Part shown: piece by piece, positions 9,841-19,490 of the stretch
Position numbering within the stretch: the first letter of the stretch is position 1
How the letters are laid out: the number at the start of each line of letters is the position of its first letter
Assembly (NCBI GenBank): GCA_000635015.1
Contig: JFMR01000114.1
Span: 74,164 to 120,238, forward strand
DNA from: Prochlorococcus sp. scB243_498I20
Lineage (GTDB): Bacteria; Cyanobacteriota; Cyanobacteriia; PCC-6307; Cyanobiaceae
Direction of reading: 5' to 3'
DNA length: 46,075 nt
Notes under the pieces: generated by a model
Seen by the model: only the letters and a program-made list of their open reading frames with translations
Databases searched by the model: none
What the model was told of the DNA's origin: nothing
Made by a program: the position numbers and the translations under genes

Positions 9841-10617
9841 CTAAGAAATTTTTTCTCCAATTATTGAATTCTTCAAAGATTCTTTTAAGCCCCTAACAAC
9901 CGCAATCATTGATATTAAATCATCTAATTTATTAACCACAGATCCAACGCCAACTGCTGAGGCTCCAGAGGATATTGCTAGTGGACAAGTTACTTGACTT
10001 AATCCAGAGGCACTCATGATTGGTATATACAGAGATTGTTTCTTAAATTCTTGATGAATAGCATAGGTAGCTGCAAGAGTTGGTACTGATTTTTCAAAAA
10101 AACCTTGAATTCCTGGAGAGTACGGAGTAGAACTGGTACCACCTTCTGTTTGAATAATATCAACGCCTTCTTCCACTAGCTTTACAGCAAGATCAACTTG
10201 TTTATCAATAGGCATCGTATGAGGAACAGTTACTGATAAAGGAAAATTAGGCAATAAATCCCTGGTCTCTTTTGTAATGTTTAAAACTTTTTTACCTGAA
10301 AAATGAATGCCTTTTTCATAAAAAGTATCGTAATTTCCTATCTCAATTAATGATGCTCCTGCTTTTACACAATCTTGAAAAGATCGAGGCACTACTGAAC
10401 TAACACAAACAGGTAGTGTTGAATTCTTAAGTGCTAAATCAACGAGTTCAGGTTTACAAGCAATATCGACAAGATCTGCACCTCCTAAAGAAGCAGCCTC
10501 AACAATTATTTTCACAGACTGAACATCGAAATTATTCAATCCTGAAATAACTTTGAGTAAGGATTTGCTTCTTAACTCTTCTTCGATTTTTTGTGGCAAA
10601 AGATTAATCAGACTCAT
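9841..10617 (-). CDS. ycf23: Ycf23 family protein (DUF561), probable TIM-barrel fold
   Basis: The 258 residues match the Ycf23 family of cyanobacteria and red-algal plastids, whose function is not established. Recognisable stretches are KVISGLNNFD, GGADLVDIACKPELV, LPVCVSSV, TVPHTM, EGVDIIQTEGGTSS and IMSASGLS. The repeated beta-strand/helix rhythm and the glycine-rich C-terminal phosphate-site-like segment (SGASAVGVGSVV) suggest a TIM barrel related to FMN/phosphate-binding enzymes; this is inference. Start ATG at 10615-10617. It lies 29 bp upstream of uvrB on the same strand and could be co-transcribed with it. Confidence 0.85.
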   Translation of the reverse strand: MSLINLLPQKIEEELRSKSLLKVISGLNNFDVQSVKIIVEAASLGGADLVDIACKPELVDLALKNSTLPVCVSSVVPRSFQDCVKAGASLIEIGNYDTFYEKGIHFSGKKVLNITKETRDLLPNFPLSVTVPHTMPIDKQVDLAVKLVEEGVDIIQTEGGTSSTPYSPGIQGFFEKSVPTLAATYAIHQEFKKQSLYIPIMSASGLSQVTCPLAISSGASAVGVGSVVNKLDDLISMIAVVRGLKESLKNSIIGEKIS

Positions 10618-10702
10618 TTACTTAATGAATTTATTACCCGATTGTGACATTGTTTTAGTAAAACAGTGCATTTTTTAAAAAATATTATCTGAGCAACACA
10701 AA

Positions 10703-11713
10703 ATGACTGATAAAAAATTAAGTCAGAAAAATTGGTCATCATGGCATCATCAGCTTCATAAGGAGATTCTTACCCAAAAAATATTAATTCCCAAAGGATC
10801 CAATATTTTAATAAGTGTTTCGGGGGGGCAAGACTCAATGGCCTTATTAACCCTAATTAATGACCTAAAAAAACTACATAATTGGTCTATTAGTGTTTGG
10901 CATGGTGATCATCAGTGGCACGAAAAATCATCACTATATGCTCTTGAATTAAAAGATTATTGCGAAGATAAAAATATTTCATTCTCTTTTGATCAAGCAA
11001 ATAAAGAAAGTATTTCTTCAGAAGAAAAAGCACGAGAATGGAGATATAAAAAATTATGTGAGAGAGCCAAAACTTTATTAAATAAAAACCAGCAAAAACA
11101 TAATATTTATTTGTTAACTGGTCATACGAGTAGTGATAATGCAGAAACATTTATTCTCAATTTATCTAGAGGAAGCAATTTTGCAGGTCTGAGTAATATT
11201 GAGAGTAAAAGATTAATAGAAAATCAAATTTATTTAATAAGACCAATATTGATTTTCAGTAGGGAAGATACAAAACAATTTTGCAATAATATGAAGATCC
11301 CAGTCTGGGAAGATCCTACAAATTCAGATCTTAAATTAAAAAGAAATTTAGTAAGAAAAAAAATTATTCCTACCTTAGAAGTCATCTATCCTGGTTGTTC
11401 TGAAAGGATAAATAATTTTTCCCAAAAAATGAGCAAATACAATAATGAACGTAATGATCTCAGTGAACTAGCCTATTTATATTGTAAAGATGTTAAAGGT
11501 ATCGATAGGAATCTCCTAAATGGTATGTGTATTGAAGCGAGGTGCACAATTTTAAATAGATTTTTAAAAGAAATTTCTGCAAAGCAGTGTAGTTCTAAAA
11601 ATCTGACAAAATTAGCAACTTCAATTTATGACAAAAATAAAGGTCAAATTAATCTGCAAGAGTTTTTAAAAATTGTTTGGGATAAAAACTATATAAATTT
11701 TGAAAAAAGTTAA
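10703..11713 (+). CDS. tilS: tRNA(Ile)-lysidine synthase
   Basis: TilS attaches lysine to C34 of the CAU-anticodon tRNA-Ile so that it reads AUA. The PP-loop ATP-binding motif SGGQDS is at residues 40-45. Further N-type ATPase family motifs follow: WHGDHQWH (in place of the usual VDHGLR), TGHTSSDNAETF and RPIL. At 336 residues it is shorter than the E. coli enzyme (about 430), as usual for cyanobacteria, with the C-terminal domain reduced. Start ATG at 10703. Its stop shares the palindrome TTAA with the stop of the convergent rnj gene. Confidence 0.93.
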   Translation: MTDKKLSQKNWSSWHHQLHKEILTQKILIPKGSNILISVSGGQDSMALLTLINDLKKLHNWSISVWHGDHQWHEKSSLYALELKDYCEDKNISFSFDQANKESISSEEKAREWRYKKLCERAKTLLNKNQQKHNIYLLTGHTSSDNAETFILNLSRGSNFAGLSNIESKRLIENQIYLIRPILIFSREDTKQFCNNMKIPVWEDPTNSDLKLKRNLVRKKIIPTLEVIYPGCSERINNFSQKMSKYNNERNDLSELAYLYCKDVKGIDRNLLNGMCIEARCTILNRFLKEISAKQCSSKNLTKLATSIYDKNKGQINLQEFLKIVWDKNYINFEKS

Positions 11714-13695
11714 GATGTTACAGCAGATCGTCTTCTTCTTGTTCTACCTTCAAATGAATCTTCTGTAGCAGTCTCAGCTGATGGATTCTGTGAAACTTTT
11801 GCACTTTTTTGGGTATTTTGTGGGTTATTTGAACTATTAGGATGATTATTGTTTGATTTCTTATGGAAATTATTATTATTTCTATTTCTATTGGAGAAAT
11901 TTTGCTCTTCGGTAATCTTTGGAATATAAGCACGAGTTCCACTTGGAGCAGGTTGAACTAAACACAAAATAAGTGGTTCAACTTGTAATTCTCTTCTCAT
12001 TCTTCTCGATAAACCATTTTCGATTTCTCTTTGCACACCAATCCAATCTACCTCAAAATTATTCGGCCCAGTTTGTCTGGATAATTGTTTCCATCTATTT
12101 TCTAAGACCCAGCTTATTTCTCTTTCTGTCCACATAGACATTTTTCTTGGCTCTGCAGTAGTAACAACTCCTCTTAAATTAACTCTAGGAGGCGCAACCA
12201 TCTTCCCATCTGTACTAATAGGAGCTAAAACAGTTACTACACCATCCCCAGCCAATTGCTGCCTTTCCTTTAATACTCGAGCATCTACTATCCCATTTCG
12301 TGAGTTATCAAGAAGTTCAACACCAGCTTTTACAGGATCACCCTTTTGAATAGAATTAGGTGTTAACTCAACTACATCTCCATTTTCAATAATTAAGATA
12401 TTGTCCTTTGGAACCCCCATAGTTTGTGCACTCTTCCCGTGACAAACAAGCATTCTATGTTCTCCATGAACAGGAACAAAAAACTTAGGTTTTGCGAGTG
12501 CCAACATTAACTTTTGATCTTCTTGAAAACCATGACCAGAAACATGAATATTCTCACCCTTTCCATAAACAACCTTTGCTCCGAGTTTCATTAATCTATC
12601 TATTGTATTAACAACAGAAATAGTATTACCAGGAATTGGGCTGGCTGAAAATATTACAGTATCAGTAGTCTTAAGACGAACATGCTGATGTTCACCACGA
12701 GAGATTCTGCTTAACGCTGCTAAGGGTTCTCCTTGACTACCCGTCATTAATAATAAGGTCTCCCTATCAGGCAAATCTCTAATTTGCTTGATAGGAACAA
12801 ACAAATCATCTGGGCATTTCATATAACCAATATCTCTTGCCTTAGCAATAACATTTATCATCGATCTACCTAACAAACCGACCTTTCTTCCATGTTTCAT
12901 GGCCAATTCTAAGATCATTGTCACTCTATGCACAGAACTAGCAAAAGTGGTAAGGATAACTCGTTCTTTTGCCTCTGCAATATGTTTTTCTAAAGAGGGA
13001 TAGATAGTCTTCTCAGAAGGACAAAAACCTGGAACCTCGGCATTAGTAGAATCACTGAACATGCATAAAACACCCTTTTCTCCGTAATACACCATTCTTT
13101 CAATATCAAATTGCTCTCCATCTACTGGCATATGATCAAACTTAAAATCTCCAGTGAAAATAATTGTGCCAACAGGTGTTGTAACTGCTAAAGAAAAGCT
13201 ATCGCAAATAGAATGGGTATTTCGAATAAATTCAACAGAAAAATGTTGTCCTACTTTTACAACATCTCTAGGATTTACTGTCTGTATAGTTGTTCTATCA
13301 GATACCCCTGCTTCCTCCATTTTTCCTCTAAGCATTGACATTGCCAGTCTTGGGCCATAAATAATGGGAATATTAAAATGCTTTAGATGATGAGAAATAC
13401 CTCCAATGTGATCTTCATGCCCGTGAGTGACAATCATTCCTTTTATTCTTCTTTGATTTTCTTTTAAAAAAGTTGTATCAGGCATAACAACGTTTACGCC
13501 ATGCATACCATCAGAGGGGAAAGCTAGGCCAGCATCAACAAGCATTAATTCATCACCATATTCAAAAACGCAAGTGTTTTTTCCTATTTCATGTAGTCCT
13601 CCAAGAGGTATTACTCGTAGAGCTGGCGTATTACTTTTAGATCTAGATGAATCATGAGTAGATCTATTTACAGTTGAATTTGTACTTGATTGCAT
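11710..13695 (-). CDS. rnj: Ribonuclease J
   Basis: RNase J is a metallo-beta-lactamase/beta-CASP nuclease with endo- and 5'-3' exonuclease activity in mRNA decay and processing. The zinc site HGHEDH is at 91-96, preceded by DAGLAFP; TGDFKFD, FSDSTNAE and HVSGHG belong to the catalytic and beta-CASP domains. After about residue 555 comes a linker very rich in Asn and Ser, then a short tail EGRTRRRRSAVTS. At 661 residues it is longer than the Bacillus enzymes (about 555) because of this tail. Start ATG at 13695. It follows asd-dapA on the same strand. Confidence 0.95.
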   Translation of the reverse strand: MQSSTNSTVNRSTHDSSRSKSNTPALRVIPLGGLHEIGKNTCVFEYGDELMLVDAGLAFPSDGMHGVNVVMPDTTFLKENQRRIKGMIVTHGHEDHIGGISHHLKHFNIPIIYGPRLAMSMLRGKMEEAGVSDRTTIQTVNPRDVVKVGQHFSVEFIRNTHSICDSFSLAVTTPVGTIIFTGDFKFDHMPVDGEQFDIERMVYYGEKGVLCMFSDSTNAEVPGFCPSEKTIYPSLEKHIAEAKERVILTTFASSVHRVTMILELAMKHGRKVGLLGRSMINVIAKARDIGYMKCPDDLFVPIKQIRDLPDRETLLLMTGSQGEPLAALSRISRGEHQHVRLKTTDTVIFSASPIPGNTISVVNTIDRLMKLGAKVVYGKGENIHVSGHGFQEDQKLMLALAKPKFFVPVHGEHRMLVCHGKSAQTMGVPKDNILIIENGDVVELTPNSIQKGDPVKAGVELLDNSRNGIVDARVLKERQQLAGDGVVTVLAPISTDGKMVAPPRVNLRGVVTTAEPRKMSMWTEREISWVLENRWKQLSRQTGPNNFEVDWIGVQREIENGLSRRMRRELQVEPLILCLVQPAPSGTRAYIPKITEEQNFSNRNRNNNNFHKKSNNNHPNSSNNPQNTQKSAKVSQNPSAETATEDSFEGRTRRRRSAVTS

Positions 13696-13775
13696 AATTT
13701 TGAAATTTATGAAGGCCTGCTTGTAATCAAATAAGGTTTATTTAAATTTAATTATCAAGTGAAATATAATCCCTA

Positions 13776-14678
13776 TTATAGGGAATTCAGGATAAAAGAT
13801 AGTTGCTTTTTCATGTCATTGGTTAAAGGTGACAAAGGACTTCTAGGATTACCTACATCCCATCCCGATAGCTCCAAAGCAGCCTTAATTGGGATTGGAT
13901 TAGTAGTCATAAAGAGTGCTTTGAAAAGAGGCTGAAGTTTTTCATGAATAGCAAGAGCATTGGAAACCTTTCCACTTTGAAAAGAATGAATCATCTCTTT
14001 CAATTGCAATCCAACTAAATGACTTGCAACACTTACTACTCCTACAGCACCTACAGATAACATTGGAAGCAACAATGAATCGTCACCACTATATACAGAG
14101 AGTTCGGAGCCACAAATAGCTCTTAGTTCTGTTACTTCTTCTATTCTACCGCTTGCAGCTTTAATACTAAGAATATTTGAGAAATCCATAAGTTTCTTCA
14201 CAGTATCAGGTAATAAATTGCATCCAGTCCTGCCAGGAATGTTGTAAAGCATAAGAGGCAAATCCCTTGCAGATTTAGCAATAGAACTGAAATGTTTATA
14301 AAGACCTTCTTGAGGCGGCTTATTGTAATAAGGAACAACGACCAAAGCACCATCGGCACCAGAGTCGTAAGCTTTCTTTGTAGCTTCAACAGCTTCGCTT
14401 GTACAGTTGCTACCAGTGCCAACTATTACTTTACAGCTTGCATCCAAAGATCCTTTTACCGCAATAAATAAATCGTGCTGTTCAGCCCATGAAAGAGTCG
14501 GAGATTCTCCAGTAGTACCGCACAACACAATTCCGTCGGATCCGTTCTCAAAAAGATAATTTGAAAGTTTTATAGCTAGTTCATAATCTACATCTCCATT
14601 CTCAGTGAATGGAGTAACCATTGCAGTCAATATTCTTCCAAATAGTGGATTATTACACTCAGTTTTGTCTGTAATCAT
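13776..14678 (-). CDS. dapA: 4-hydroxy-tetrahydrodipicolinate synthase
   Basis: DapA condenses pyruvate with aspartate semialdehyde, the first committed step to lysine and diaminopimelate for peptidoglycan. The Schiff-base lysine is K173 in SIKAASG. The proton-relay tyrosine is Y145 in YNIPGR, and GTTGESPTL carries the active-site Thr pair. 300 residues is the usual length. Start ATG at 14678 overlaps the stop of asd by 4 bp (ATGA), so translation is probably coupled with the enzyme that makes its substrate. Confidence 0.96.
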   Translation of the reverse strand: MITDKTECNNPLFGRILTAMVTPFTENGDVDYELAIKLSNYLFENGSDGIVLCGTTGESPTLSWAEQHDLFIAVKGSLDASCKVIVGTGSNCTSEAVEATKKAYDSGADGALVVVPYYNKPPQEGLYKHFSSIAKSARDLPLMLYNIPGRTGCNLLPDTVKKLMDFSNILSIKAASGRIEEVTELRAICGSELSVYSGDDSLLLPMLSVGAVGVVSVASHLVGLQLKEMIHSFQSGKVSNALAIHEKLQPLFKALFMTTNPIPIKAALELSGWDVGNPRSPLSPLTNDMKKQLSFILNSL

Positions 14679-15706
14679 TTTTTCGGAATTAATAACTCAG
14701 CTATTTGAACAGCATTCAGAGCTGCTCCTTTTCTTATTTGATCTCCACATAACCATAATTCTAATCCATGAGGCTGACTTATATCAGTTCTTAGCCTGCC
14801 AACAGCAACATTATCCCTTCCCATAACGTCATTTGGCATAGGAAATCTATTATTTTTGTAATCCTCAATAACTTCAATTCCAGGTGATTTTTTTAATTCT
14901 TCAAGAGCATCTTTAGGCTCAACTACATCGGCAAATTCAATATTGATCGATTCAGAATGTGCTCTCAATACTGGGACTCGAACACATGTAGCAGAGAGCT
15001 TTAAATCAGCAATATTTAATATTTTCCTTGTCTCATTAACCATTTTCATCTCTTCTTCACAGTAATTATTTGAAAGTATAGGGGAATTATGTAAAAACAA
15101 ATTAAAAGCAAGGGAGTATGGCAAAACTTCACTTTTTTGAGGATTTCCTTGAAGATATTGTTCAGTTAAAAGTTTTAGTTCCTCCATCGCCAGTTGGCCT
15201 GCACCACTGACAGATTGATATGTTGAGACAATAACTCTTTGAATAGTCGACAGTTTGTTTAATGGAGCTAAAACTAATGTCAACAAAATGGTAGTGCAGT
15301 TTGGATTCGCTATTACCCCATGATGATTAAGTACGTCACTAGCATTAACTTCAGGGACTATAAGAGGAACGTTCTTATCTAATCTGAAAGCACTTGAATT
15401 ATCTATCAGTAAAGCATTTTGATCAATAATGGTAGATAACCATTTTTTTGAAATACTTCCACCAGCTGAAGCCAAAACTAAATCAAGATTCTTAAATTCT
15501 TCCTTAGTTGTTTTTTTTGTAACTAATTCTTGATCTTTCCAAATTATTTTTTTTCCTTCTGACCGCTCTGATGAAAGCAAGACTAATTCTGATATTGGGA
15601 AATCACGTTGTTCAAGAATTTTTAGCAATTCAGATCCCACAGCACCTGAAGAACCTAAAACAGCAACTTTTAATGGCCTATTAGGCAAATACGGAGAATG
15701 TCTCAC
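14675..15706 (-). CDS. asd: Aspartate-semialdehyde dehydrogenase
   Basis: Asd reduces aspartyl phosphate, the product of LysC, to aspartate semialdehyde with NADPH. The NADP loop GSSGAVG is at 18-24, the catalytic cysteine is C137 in IANPNCTT, and the later His-containing segment VLRAHSESI matches the substrate site. 343 residues is normal. The likely start is GTG at 15706; no ATG lies close enough to keep the Rossmann strand. It is the first gene of asd-dapA-rnj. Confidence 0.95.
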   Translation of the reverse strand: MRHSPYLPNRPLKVAVLGSSGAVGSELLKILEQRDFPISELVLLSSERSEGKKIIWKDQELVTKKTTKEEFKNLDLVLASAGGSISKKWLSTIIDQNALLIDNSSAFRLDKNVPLIVPEVNASDVLNHHGVIANPNCTTILLTLVLAPLNKLSTIQRVIVSTYQSVSGAGQLAMEELKLLTEQYLQGNPQKSEVLPYSLAFNLFLHNSPILSNNYCEEEMKMVNETRKILNIADLKLSATCVRVPVLRAHSESINIEFADVVEPKDALEELKKSPGIEVIEDYKNNRFPMPNDVMGRDNVAVGRLRTDISQPHGLELWLCGDQIRKGAALNAVQIAELLIPKK

Positions 15707-15829
15707 ACTTTACAATGATTTTATAAATAGATTGACTATATTTTTTACTTTATCAAAAAATTAACTTTCAAGGAAATCACATAATGTGAAATAATTAAGT
15801 TTCGGCTCATAGTAATAACTTAGAAAAAC

Positions 15830-17251
15830 ATGGCTAAAGATGCACTAATAGTCAAAACAACTCCTCTGCCTCAAAGTAGAATTTCATTCGAATTAGAGAT
15901 ACCATCTGAAACATGCAAAACGTGTGTAAATGAAACAATCAGTTCTATCAGTCGTTCGGCTAAAATTCCAGGATTTAGACTTGGTAAGATTCCTAAACAA
16001 GTCTTAATCCAAAGAATTGGCATCACACAATTACATGCTTCTGCTCTGGAAAAAATTATTGATAAATCATGGCAAGAAGCGTTAAAAATAAAATCTATTG
16101 AGCCACTAAGTGAGCCAGAATTGGTAGATGGATTTGAATCTTTACTTGCAAAGTTTAGTCCTGAAAAATCACTTAAGGTTACTCTTCAAACTGATGTTGC
16201 CCCAGAATTAAAACTTAAAAAATCCAAAGGATTAAGTGTTGAAATATCAAAGACAAAGTTTGATCCTAAGTCAATAGATGAAGCGCTAGAAAAATCTAGA
16301 AATCAGTTTGCAAACATTATTCCAGTTACTAATAGAGCAGCAAAATTAGGAGATATTGCTGTAGTAAGTTTCAAAGGAAAATATAAAGATTCTGGTAAAG
16401 AGATTGATGGTGGAACAAGTGAATCAATGGATCTTGAGTTAGAAAAGAACAAAATGATTCCCGGTTTCGTTGAGGGAATCGTGAAGATGAAAATTGGAGA
16501 TACTAAAACACTTATCCTTAAATTTCCTAATGATTATTCTCATGAGGATTCAAGAGGCAAAGAAGCAATTTTTGAAGTAAATCTTAAGGATCTTAAGGAA
16601 AAAGAATTGCCTGAACTTAATGACGATTTTGCAAAACAGTCTGGCAACAAAGAATCATTAAAAGAGTTAAAGAAAGATATTGAAAAGCAACTTAAAGACA
16701 ATTTTGAAAAAACTCAAAAAGATATCAAAATTGAAGCATTATTAGATGCGTTAACAAACGAATTGGTTGCTGAAATTCCAAAATCTATGATTGATATAGA
16801 AGTGAGGAATAATATTGAACAAACCGCTCAAAGATTTGCTCAACAAGGTCTTGATGTGAAATCTACTTTCACTCCGGAATTAGTTAAGTCATTAGCAGAG
16901 TCCACAAGGCCTCAAGCTGAAAAAAATGTTCAAAGAAATTTAGCTTTAAAAGCATTAGCTGAAAAAGAAAATATAGCAGTTGAGAAAGATGAAATTGATT
17001 TAAAAATGAAAGATTATGAAGATGCAATCTCTCAATCTTCAAAACAAATCGATATTAAAAAATTAACAGAAGTAGTAAGTAACGATCTACTCAAAGAAAA
17101 ATTAATAATTTGGCTTGAAGAAAATTCTGAAGTAAAAGAAAAAACTACAAAAACTTCTAAAGCTACCAAAACTTCTAAAACAACAAAAACTTCAAAAACA
17201 ACAAAAACTTCAAAAACAACAAAAACACCAAATAAAAAAGAAAAAAAATAA
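15830..17251 (+). CDS. tig: Trigger factor
   Basis: Trigger factor is a ribosome-bound folding chaperone with peptidyl-prolyl isomerase activity. The ribosome-docking signature PGFRLGKIPKQV is near residues 44-55. The FKBP-type domain covers about 165-255 (GDIAVVSFKGKY, IPGFVEGI, GDTKTL). The helical arms follow to about residue 430. The C-terminus carries a lysine/threonine-rich tail with a six-residue tandem repeat not found in the E. coli protein. 473 residues in total. Start ATG at 15830. It lies 65 bp upstream of clpP on the same strand, the usual tig-clpP-clpX order. Confidence 0.95.
   Translation: MAKDALIVKTTPLPQSRISFELEIPSETCKTCVNETISSISRSAKIPGFRLGKIPKQVLIQRIGITQLHASALEKIIDKSWQEALKIKSIEPLSEPELVDGFESLLAKFSPEKSLKVTLQTDVAPELKLKKSKGLSVEISKTKFDPKSIDEALEKSRNQFANIIPVTNRAAKLGDIAVVSFKGKYKDSGKEIDGGTSESMDLELEKNKMIPGFVEGIVKMKIGDTKTLILKFPNDYSHEDSRGKEAIFEVNLKDLKEKELPELNDDFAKQSGNKESLKELKKDIEKQLKDNFEKTQKDIKIEALLDALTNELVAEIPKSMIDIEVRNNIEQTAQRFAQQGLDVKSTFTPELVKSLAESTRPQAEKNVQRNLALKALAEKENIAVEKDEIDLKMKDYEDAISQSSKQIDIKKLTEVVSNDLLKEKLIIWLEENSEVKEKTTKTSKATKTSKTTKTSKTTKTSKTTKTPNKKEKK
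17144..17233 (+). repeat. 18-bp in-frame tandem repeat at the 3' end of tig
   Basis: Five consecutive 18-bp units encode TTKTSK, ATKTSK, TTKTSK, TTKTSK and TTKTPN (residues 439-468). Units three and four are identical at DNA level (ACA ACA AAA ACT TCA AAA), and the outer ones carry a few substitutions. Such a repeat can change copy number by slippage without breaking the frame. Confidence 0.9.
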
Positions 17252-17316
17252 TTTATGAAATTTCCTACTAATTAAACAAAAACCCCTTAAATTATTTATA
17301 AGTCAAAAACTAATTT

Positions 17317-17961
17317 GTGAACTCAGAAAAAAAACATTTAATTCAAAGCTCAATAAGTTCTTACGAAAGTAATAATAAAACTTTTGCCGCTGTTCCTACC
17401 GTTATAGAACAATCAGGTAGAGGAGAAAGAGCTTTTGATATATATTCAAGACTATTGAGGGAGAGAATAATTTTTTTAGGTACTGGAATTAACGATCAAG
17501 TATCTGACTCACTTGTTGCACAATTATTATTTCTTGAAGCAGAAGATCCCGAAAAAGACATACAAATATATATAAATTCTCCTGGAGGCTCAGTAACTGC
17601 GGGAATGGCCATATACGATACTATGCAACAAATATCCCCTGATGTAGTGACAATATGCTTTGGAGTAGCGGCAAGTATGGGTGCATTTCTACTTTCTGGA
17701 GGAGCAAAGGGGAAAAGATTGGCTTTACCTAATTCTAGGATTATGATTCATCAACCTCTAGGAGGTGCACAAGGTCAAGCAGTAGAGATTGAAATACAAG
17801 CTAAAGAAATACTTTTTCTTAAGAAAACATTAAATTCACTTTTAGCTGAACATACTGGTCAACCTTTAGAAAAAATTAATGAAGATACAGAAAGAGATTA
17901 CTTTTTATCCCCCTCAGAAGCAGTCGAATATGGATTAATTGATAAAGTTATCAAAAAGTGA
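17317..17961 (+). CDS. clpP: ATP-dependent Clp protease proteolytic subunit (ClpP2 type)
   Basis: ClpP forms the barrel-shaped serine protease that works with ClpX. The catalytic serine is S120 in GVAASMGAF, the histidine is H145 in MIHQPLGG, and the aspartate is in TERD near 194, so the subunit should be active (not a ClpR). The oligomer segment YINSPGGS is present. 214 residues, beginning with GTG at 17317. Cyanobacteria have several clpP genes; the copy beside clpX is by convention clpP2. Confidence 0.95.
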   Translation: MNSEKKHLIQSSISSYESNNKTFAAVPTVIEQSGRGERAFDIYSRLLRERIIFLGTGINDQVSDSLVAQLLFLEAEDPEKDIQIYINSPGGSVTAGMAIYDTMQQISPDVVTICFGVAASMGAFLLSGGAKGKRLALPNSRIMIHQPLGGAQGQAVEIEIQAKEILFLKKTLNSLLAEHTGQPLEKINEDTERDYFLSPSEAVEYGLIDKVIKK

Positions 17962-18066
17962 CAAGGGGTTCTGATTTTTTAAGAATATGATGACGAATCG
18001 ATATTTATGAGCAATCCTAGTGAATAGGGAATATTTAACACCTTTCACTTTAAAAACTTATAATCG

Positions 18067-19434
18067 ATGGCTAAATTCGACGCCCATCTTAAATGTTCAT
18101 TTTGCGGGAAGTCACAAGACCAAGTAAGAAAGCTTATAGCTGGTCCTGGGGTTTATATCTGTGATGAGTGCATAGACCTTTGTAATGAGATTCTCGATGA
18201 AGAACTACTTGATAATCAAGCGAACACAAACAACTCTCCACAAGTAAAAAAGAAATTACCAACTGATAATCCAAAAAAATCTGTTCCTTTAGAATTAACC
18301 TCAATCCCAAAGCCATTAGAAATAAAAAGTTTTCTAGATAATCAAGTTGTTGGACAAGAATCTGCAAAAAAAATATTATCAGTAGCCGTATACAATCACT
18401 ACAAGCGATTAGCTTGGAAAGTTAAAGAAGACAGTAAAAATAGTAATTCAACTGATTCACAAGCAACTAAATTACAAAAATCAAATATTTTACTCATCGG
18501 CCCTACTGGAAGTGGAAAAACATTATTGGCGCAAACTTTAGCAGAGTTTTTAGATGTTCCTTTTGCAGTAGCTGATGCAACGACTTTGACAGAAGCTGGA
18601 TATGTTGGGGAGGATGTTGAAAACATACTTTTAAGACTTCTACAGAAATCAGAAATGAATGTAGAACTAGCTCAAAAAGGAATTATTTATATTGATGAAA
18701 TAGATAAAATTGCAAGAAAAAGCGAGAATCCTTCAATTACTAGAGATGTCTCCGGTGAAGGGGTACAGCAAGCATTACTAAAAATGCTTGAAGGAACAAT
18801 TGCTAATGTGCCACCTCAAGGCGGAAGAAAACATCCTTATCATGACTGCATCCAAATTGATACGAGTCAAATACTATTTATTTGTGGGGGAGCTTTTATA
18901 GGTCTAGAGGATATCGTTCAAAAGCGTATGGGTAAACACTCTATAGGATTTACCACCAATTCAGATCAAAACAAAGTTGATACAAAAAAAATAGTAGACC
19001 CAAGAGATTCCCTGAAAAATTTAGAATTAGATGACTTAGTAAAATATGGCCTAATTCCAGAATTTATTGGAAGAATTCCGGTTTGTGCTGTATTAGATCG
19101 TCTTACTAAAGAAACTTTAGAATCTATTTTGACTCAACCAAGAGATGCATTAGTAAAGCAATTCAAAGCTTTGCTAAGTATGGATAATGTTGAATTATCA
19201 TTTGAGCCTGATTCTGTTGAAGCGATAGCAAATGAAGCATACAAAAGAAAAACAGGTGCAAGAGCATTAAGATCAATCATTGAAGAGCTAATGCTAGACA
19301 TAATGTACACTTTGCCTTCTGAAGAAAATGTAAAAGAATTCACAATTACGAAAAAAATGGTAGATAATTTGTTCTCTTCTAAAATTGTTAAACTACCTTC
19401 AGGATCAAAAAGAATCATTAAAGAGTCTGCATAA
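18067..19434 (+). CDS. clpX: ClpX, ATP-dependent unfoldase of the Clp protease
   Basis: ClpX recognises tagged proteins, unfolds them and feeds them to ClpP. The N-terminal C4 zinc domain uses C10, C13, C32 and C35. Walker A GPTGSGKT is at 145-152, Walker B is in [13 protein letters not shown], followed by the pore loop GYVGED, the ClpP-binding IGF loop in KHSIGFTT, sensor-2 GARALRS, and the C-terminal domain. A linker of about 45 polar residues separates the zinc domain from the AAA+ core. Start ATG at 18067, 105 bp after clpP, probably the same transcript. Confidence 0.96.
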   Translation: MAKFDAHLKCSFCGKSQDQVRKLIAGPGVYICDECIDLCNEILDEELLDNQANTNNSPQVKKKLPTDNPKKSVPLELTSIPKPLEIKSFLDNQVVGQESAKKILSVAVYNHYKRLAWKVKEDSKNSNSTDSQATKLQKSNILLIGPTGSGKTLLAQTLAEFLDVPFAVADATTLTEAGYVGEDVENILLRLLQKSEMNVELAQKGIIYIDEIDKIARKSENPSITRDVSGEGVQQALLKMLEGTIANVPPQGGRKHPYHDCIQIDTSQILFICGGAFIGLEDIVQKRMGKHSIGFTTNSDQNKVDTKKIVDPRDSLKNLELDDLVKYGLIPEFIGRIPVCAVLDRLTKETLESILTQPRDALVKQFKALLSMDNVELSFEPDSVEAIANEAYKRKTGARALRSIIEELMLDIMYTLPSEENVKEFTITKKMVDNLFSSKIVKLPSGSKRIIKESA

Positions 19435-19490
19435 ATTTAGAGTTTAATTTATTAATTGAATCCCTAATTTTTCTAATTAATGAAAAATAA

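Noticed and set aside
17144..17233. Possible CRISPR-like array
   Set aside because: The repeat is in-frame coding sequence with no spacers; it is a simple 18-bp tandem repeat of the tig tail.
18059..18064. TATAAT just before clpX as a promoter
   Set aside because: Its predicted start of transcription would fall inside the clpX start codon region. Co-transcription with clpP is more likely.
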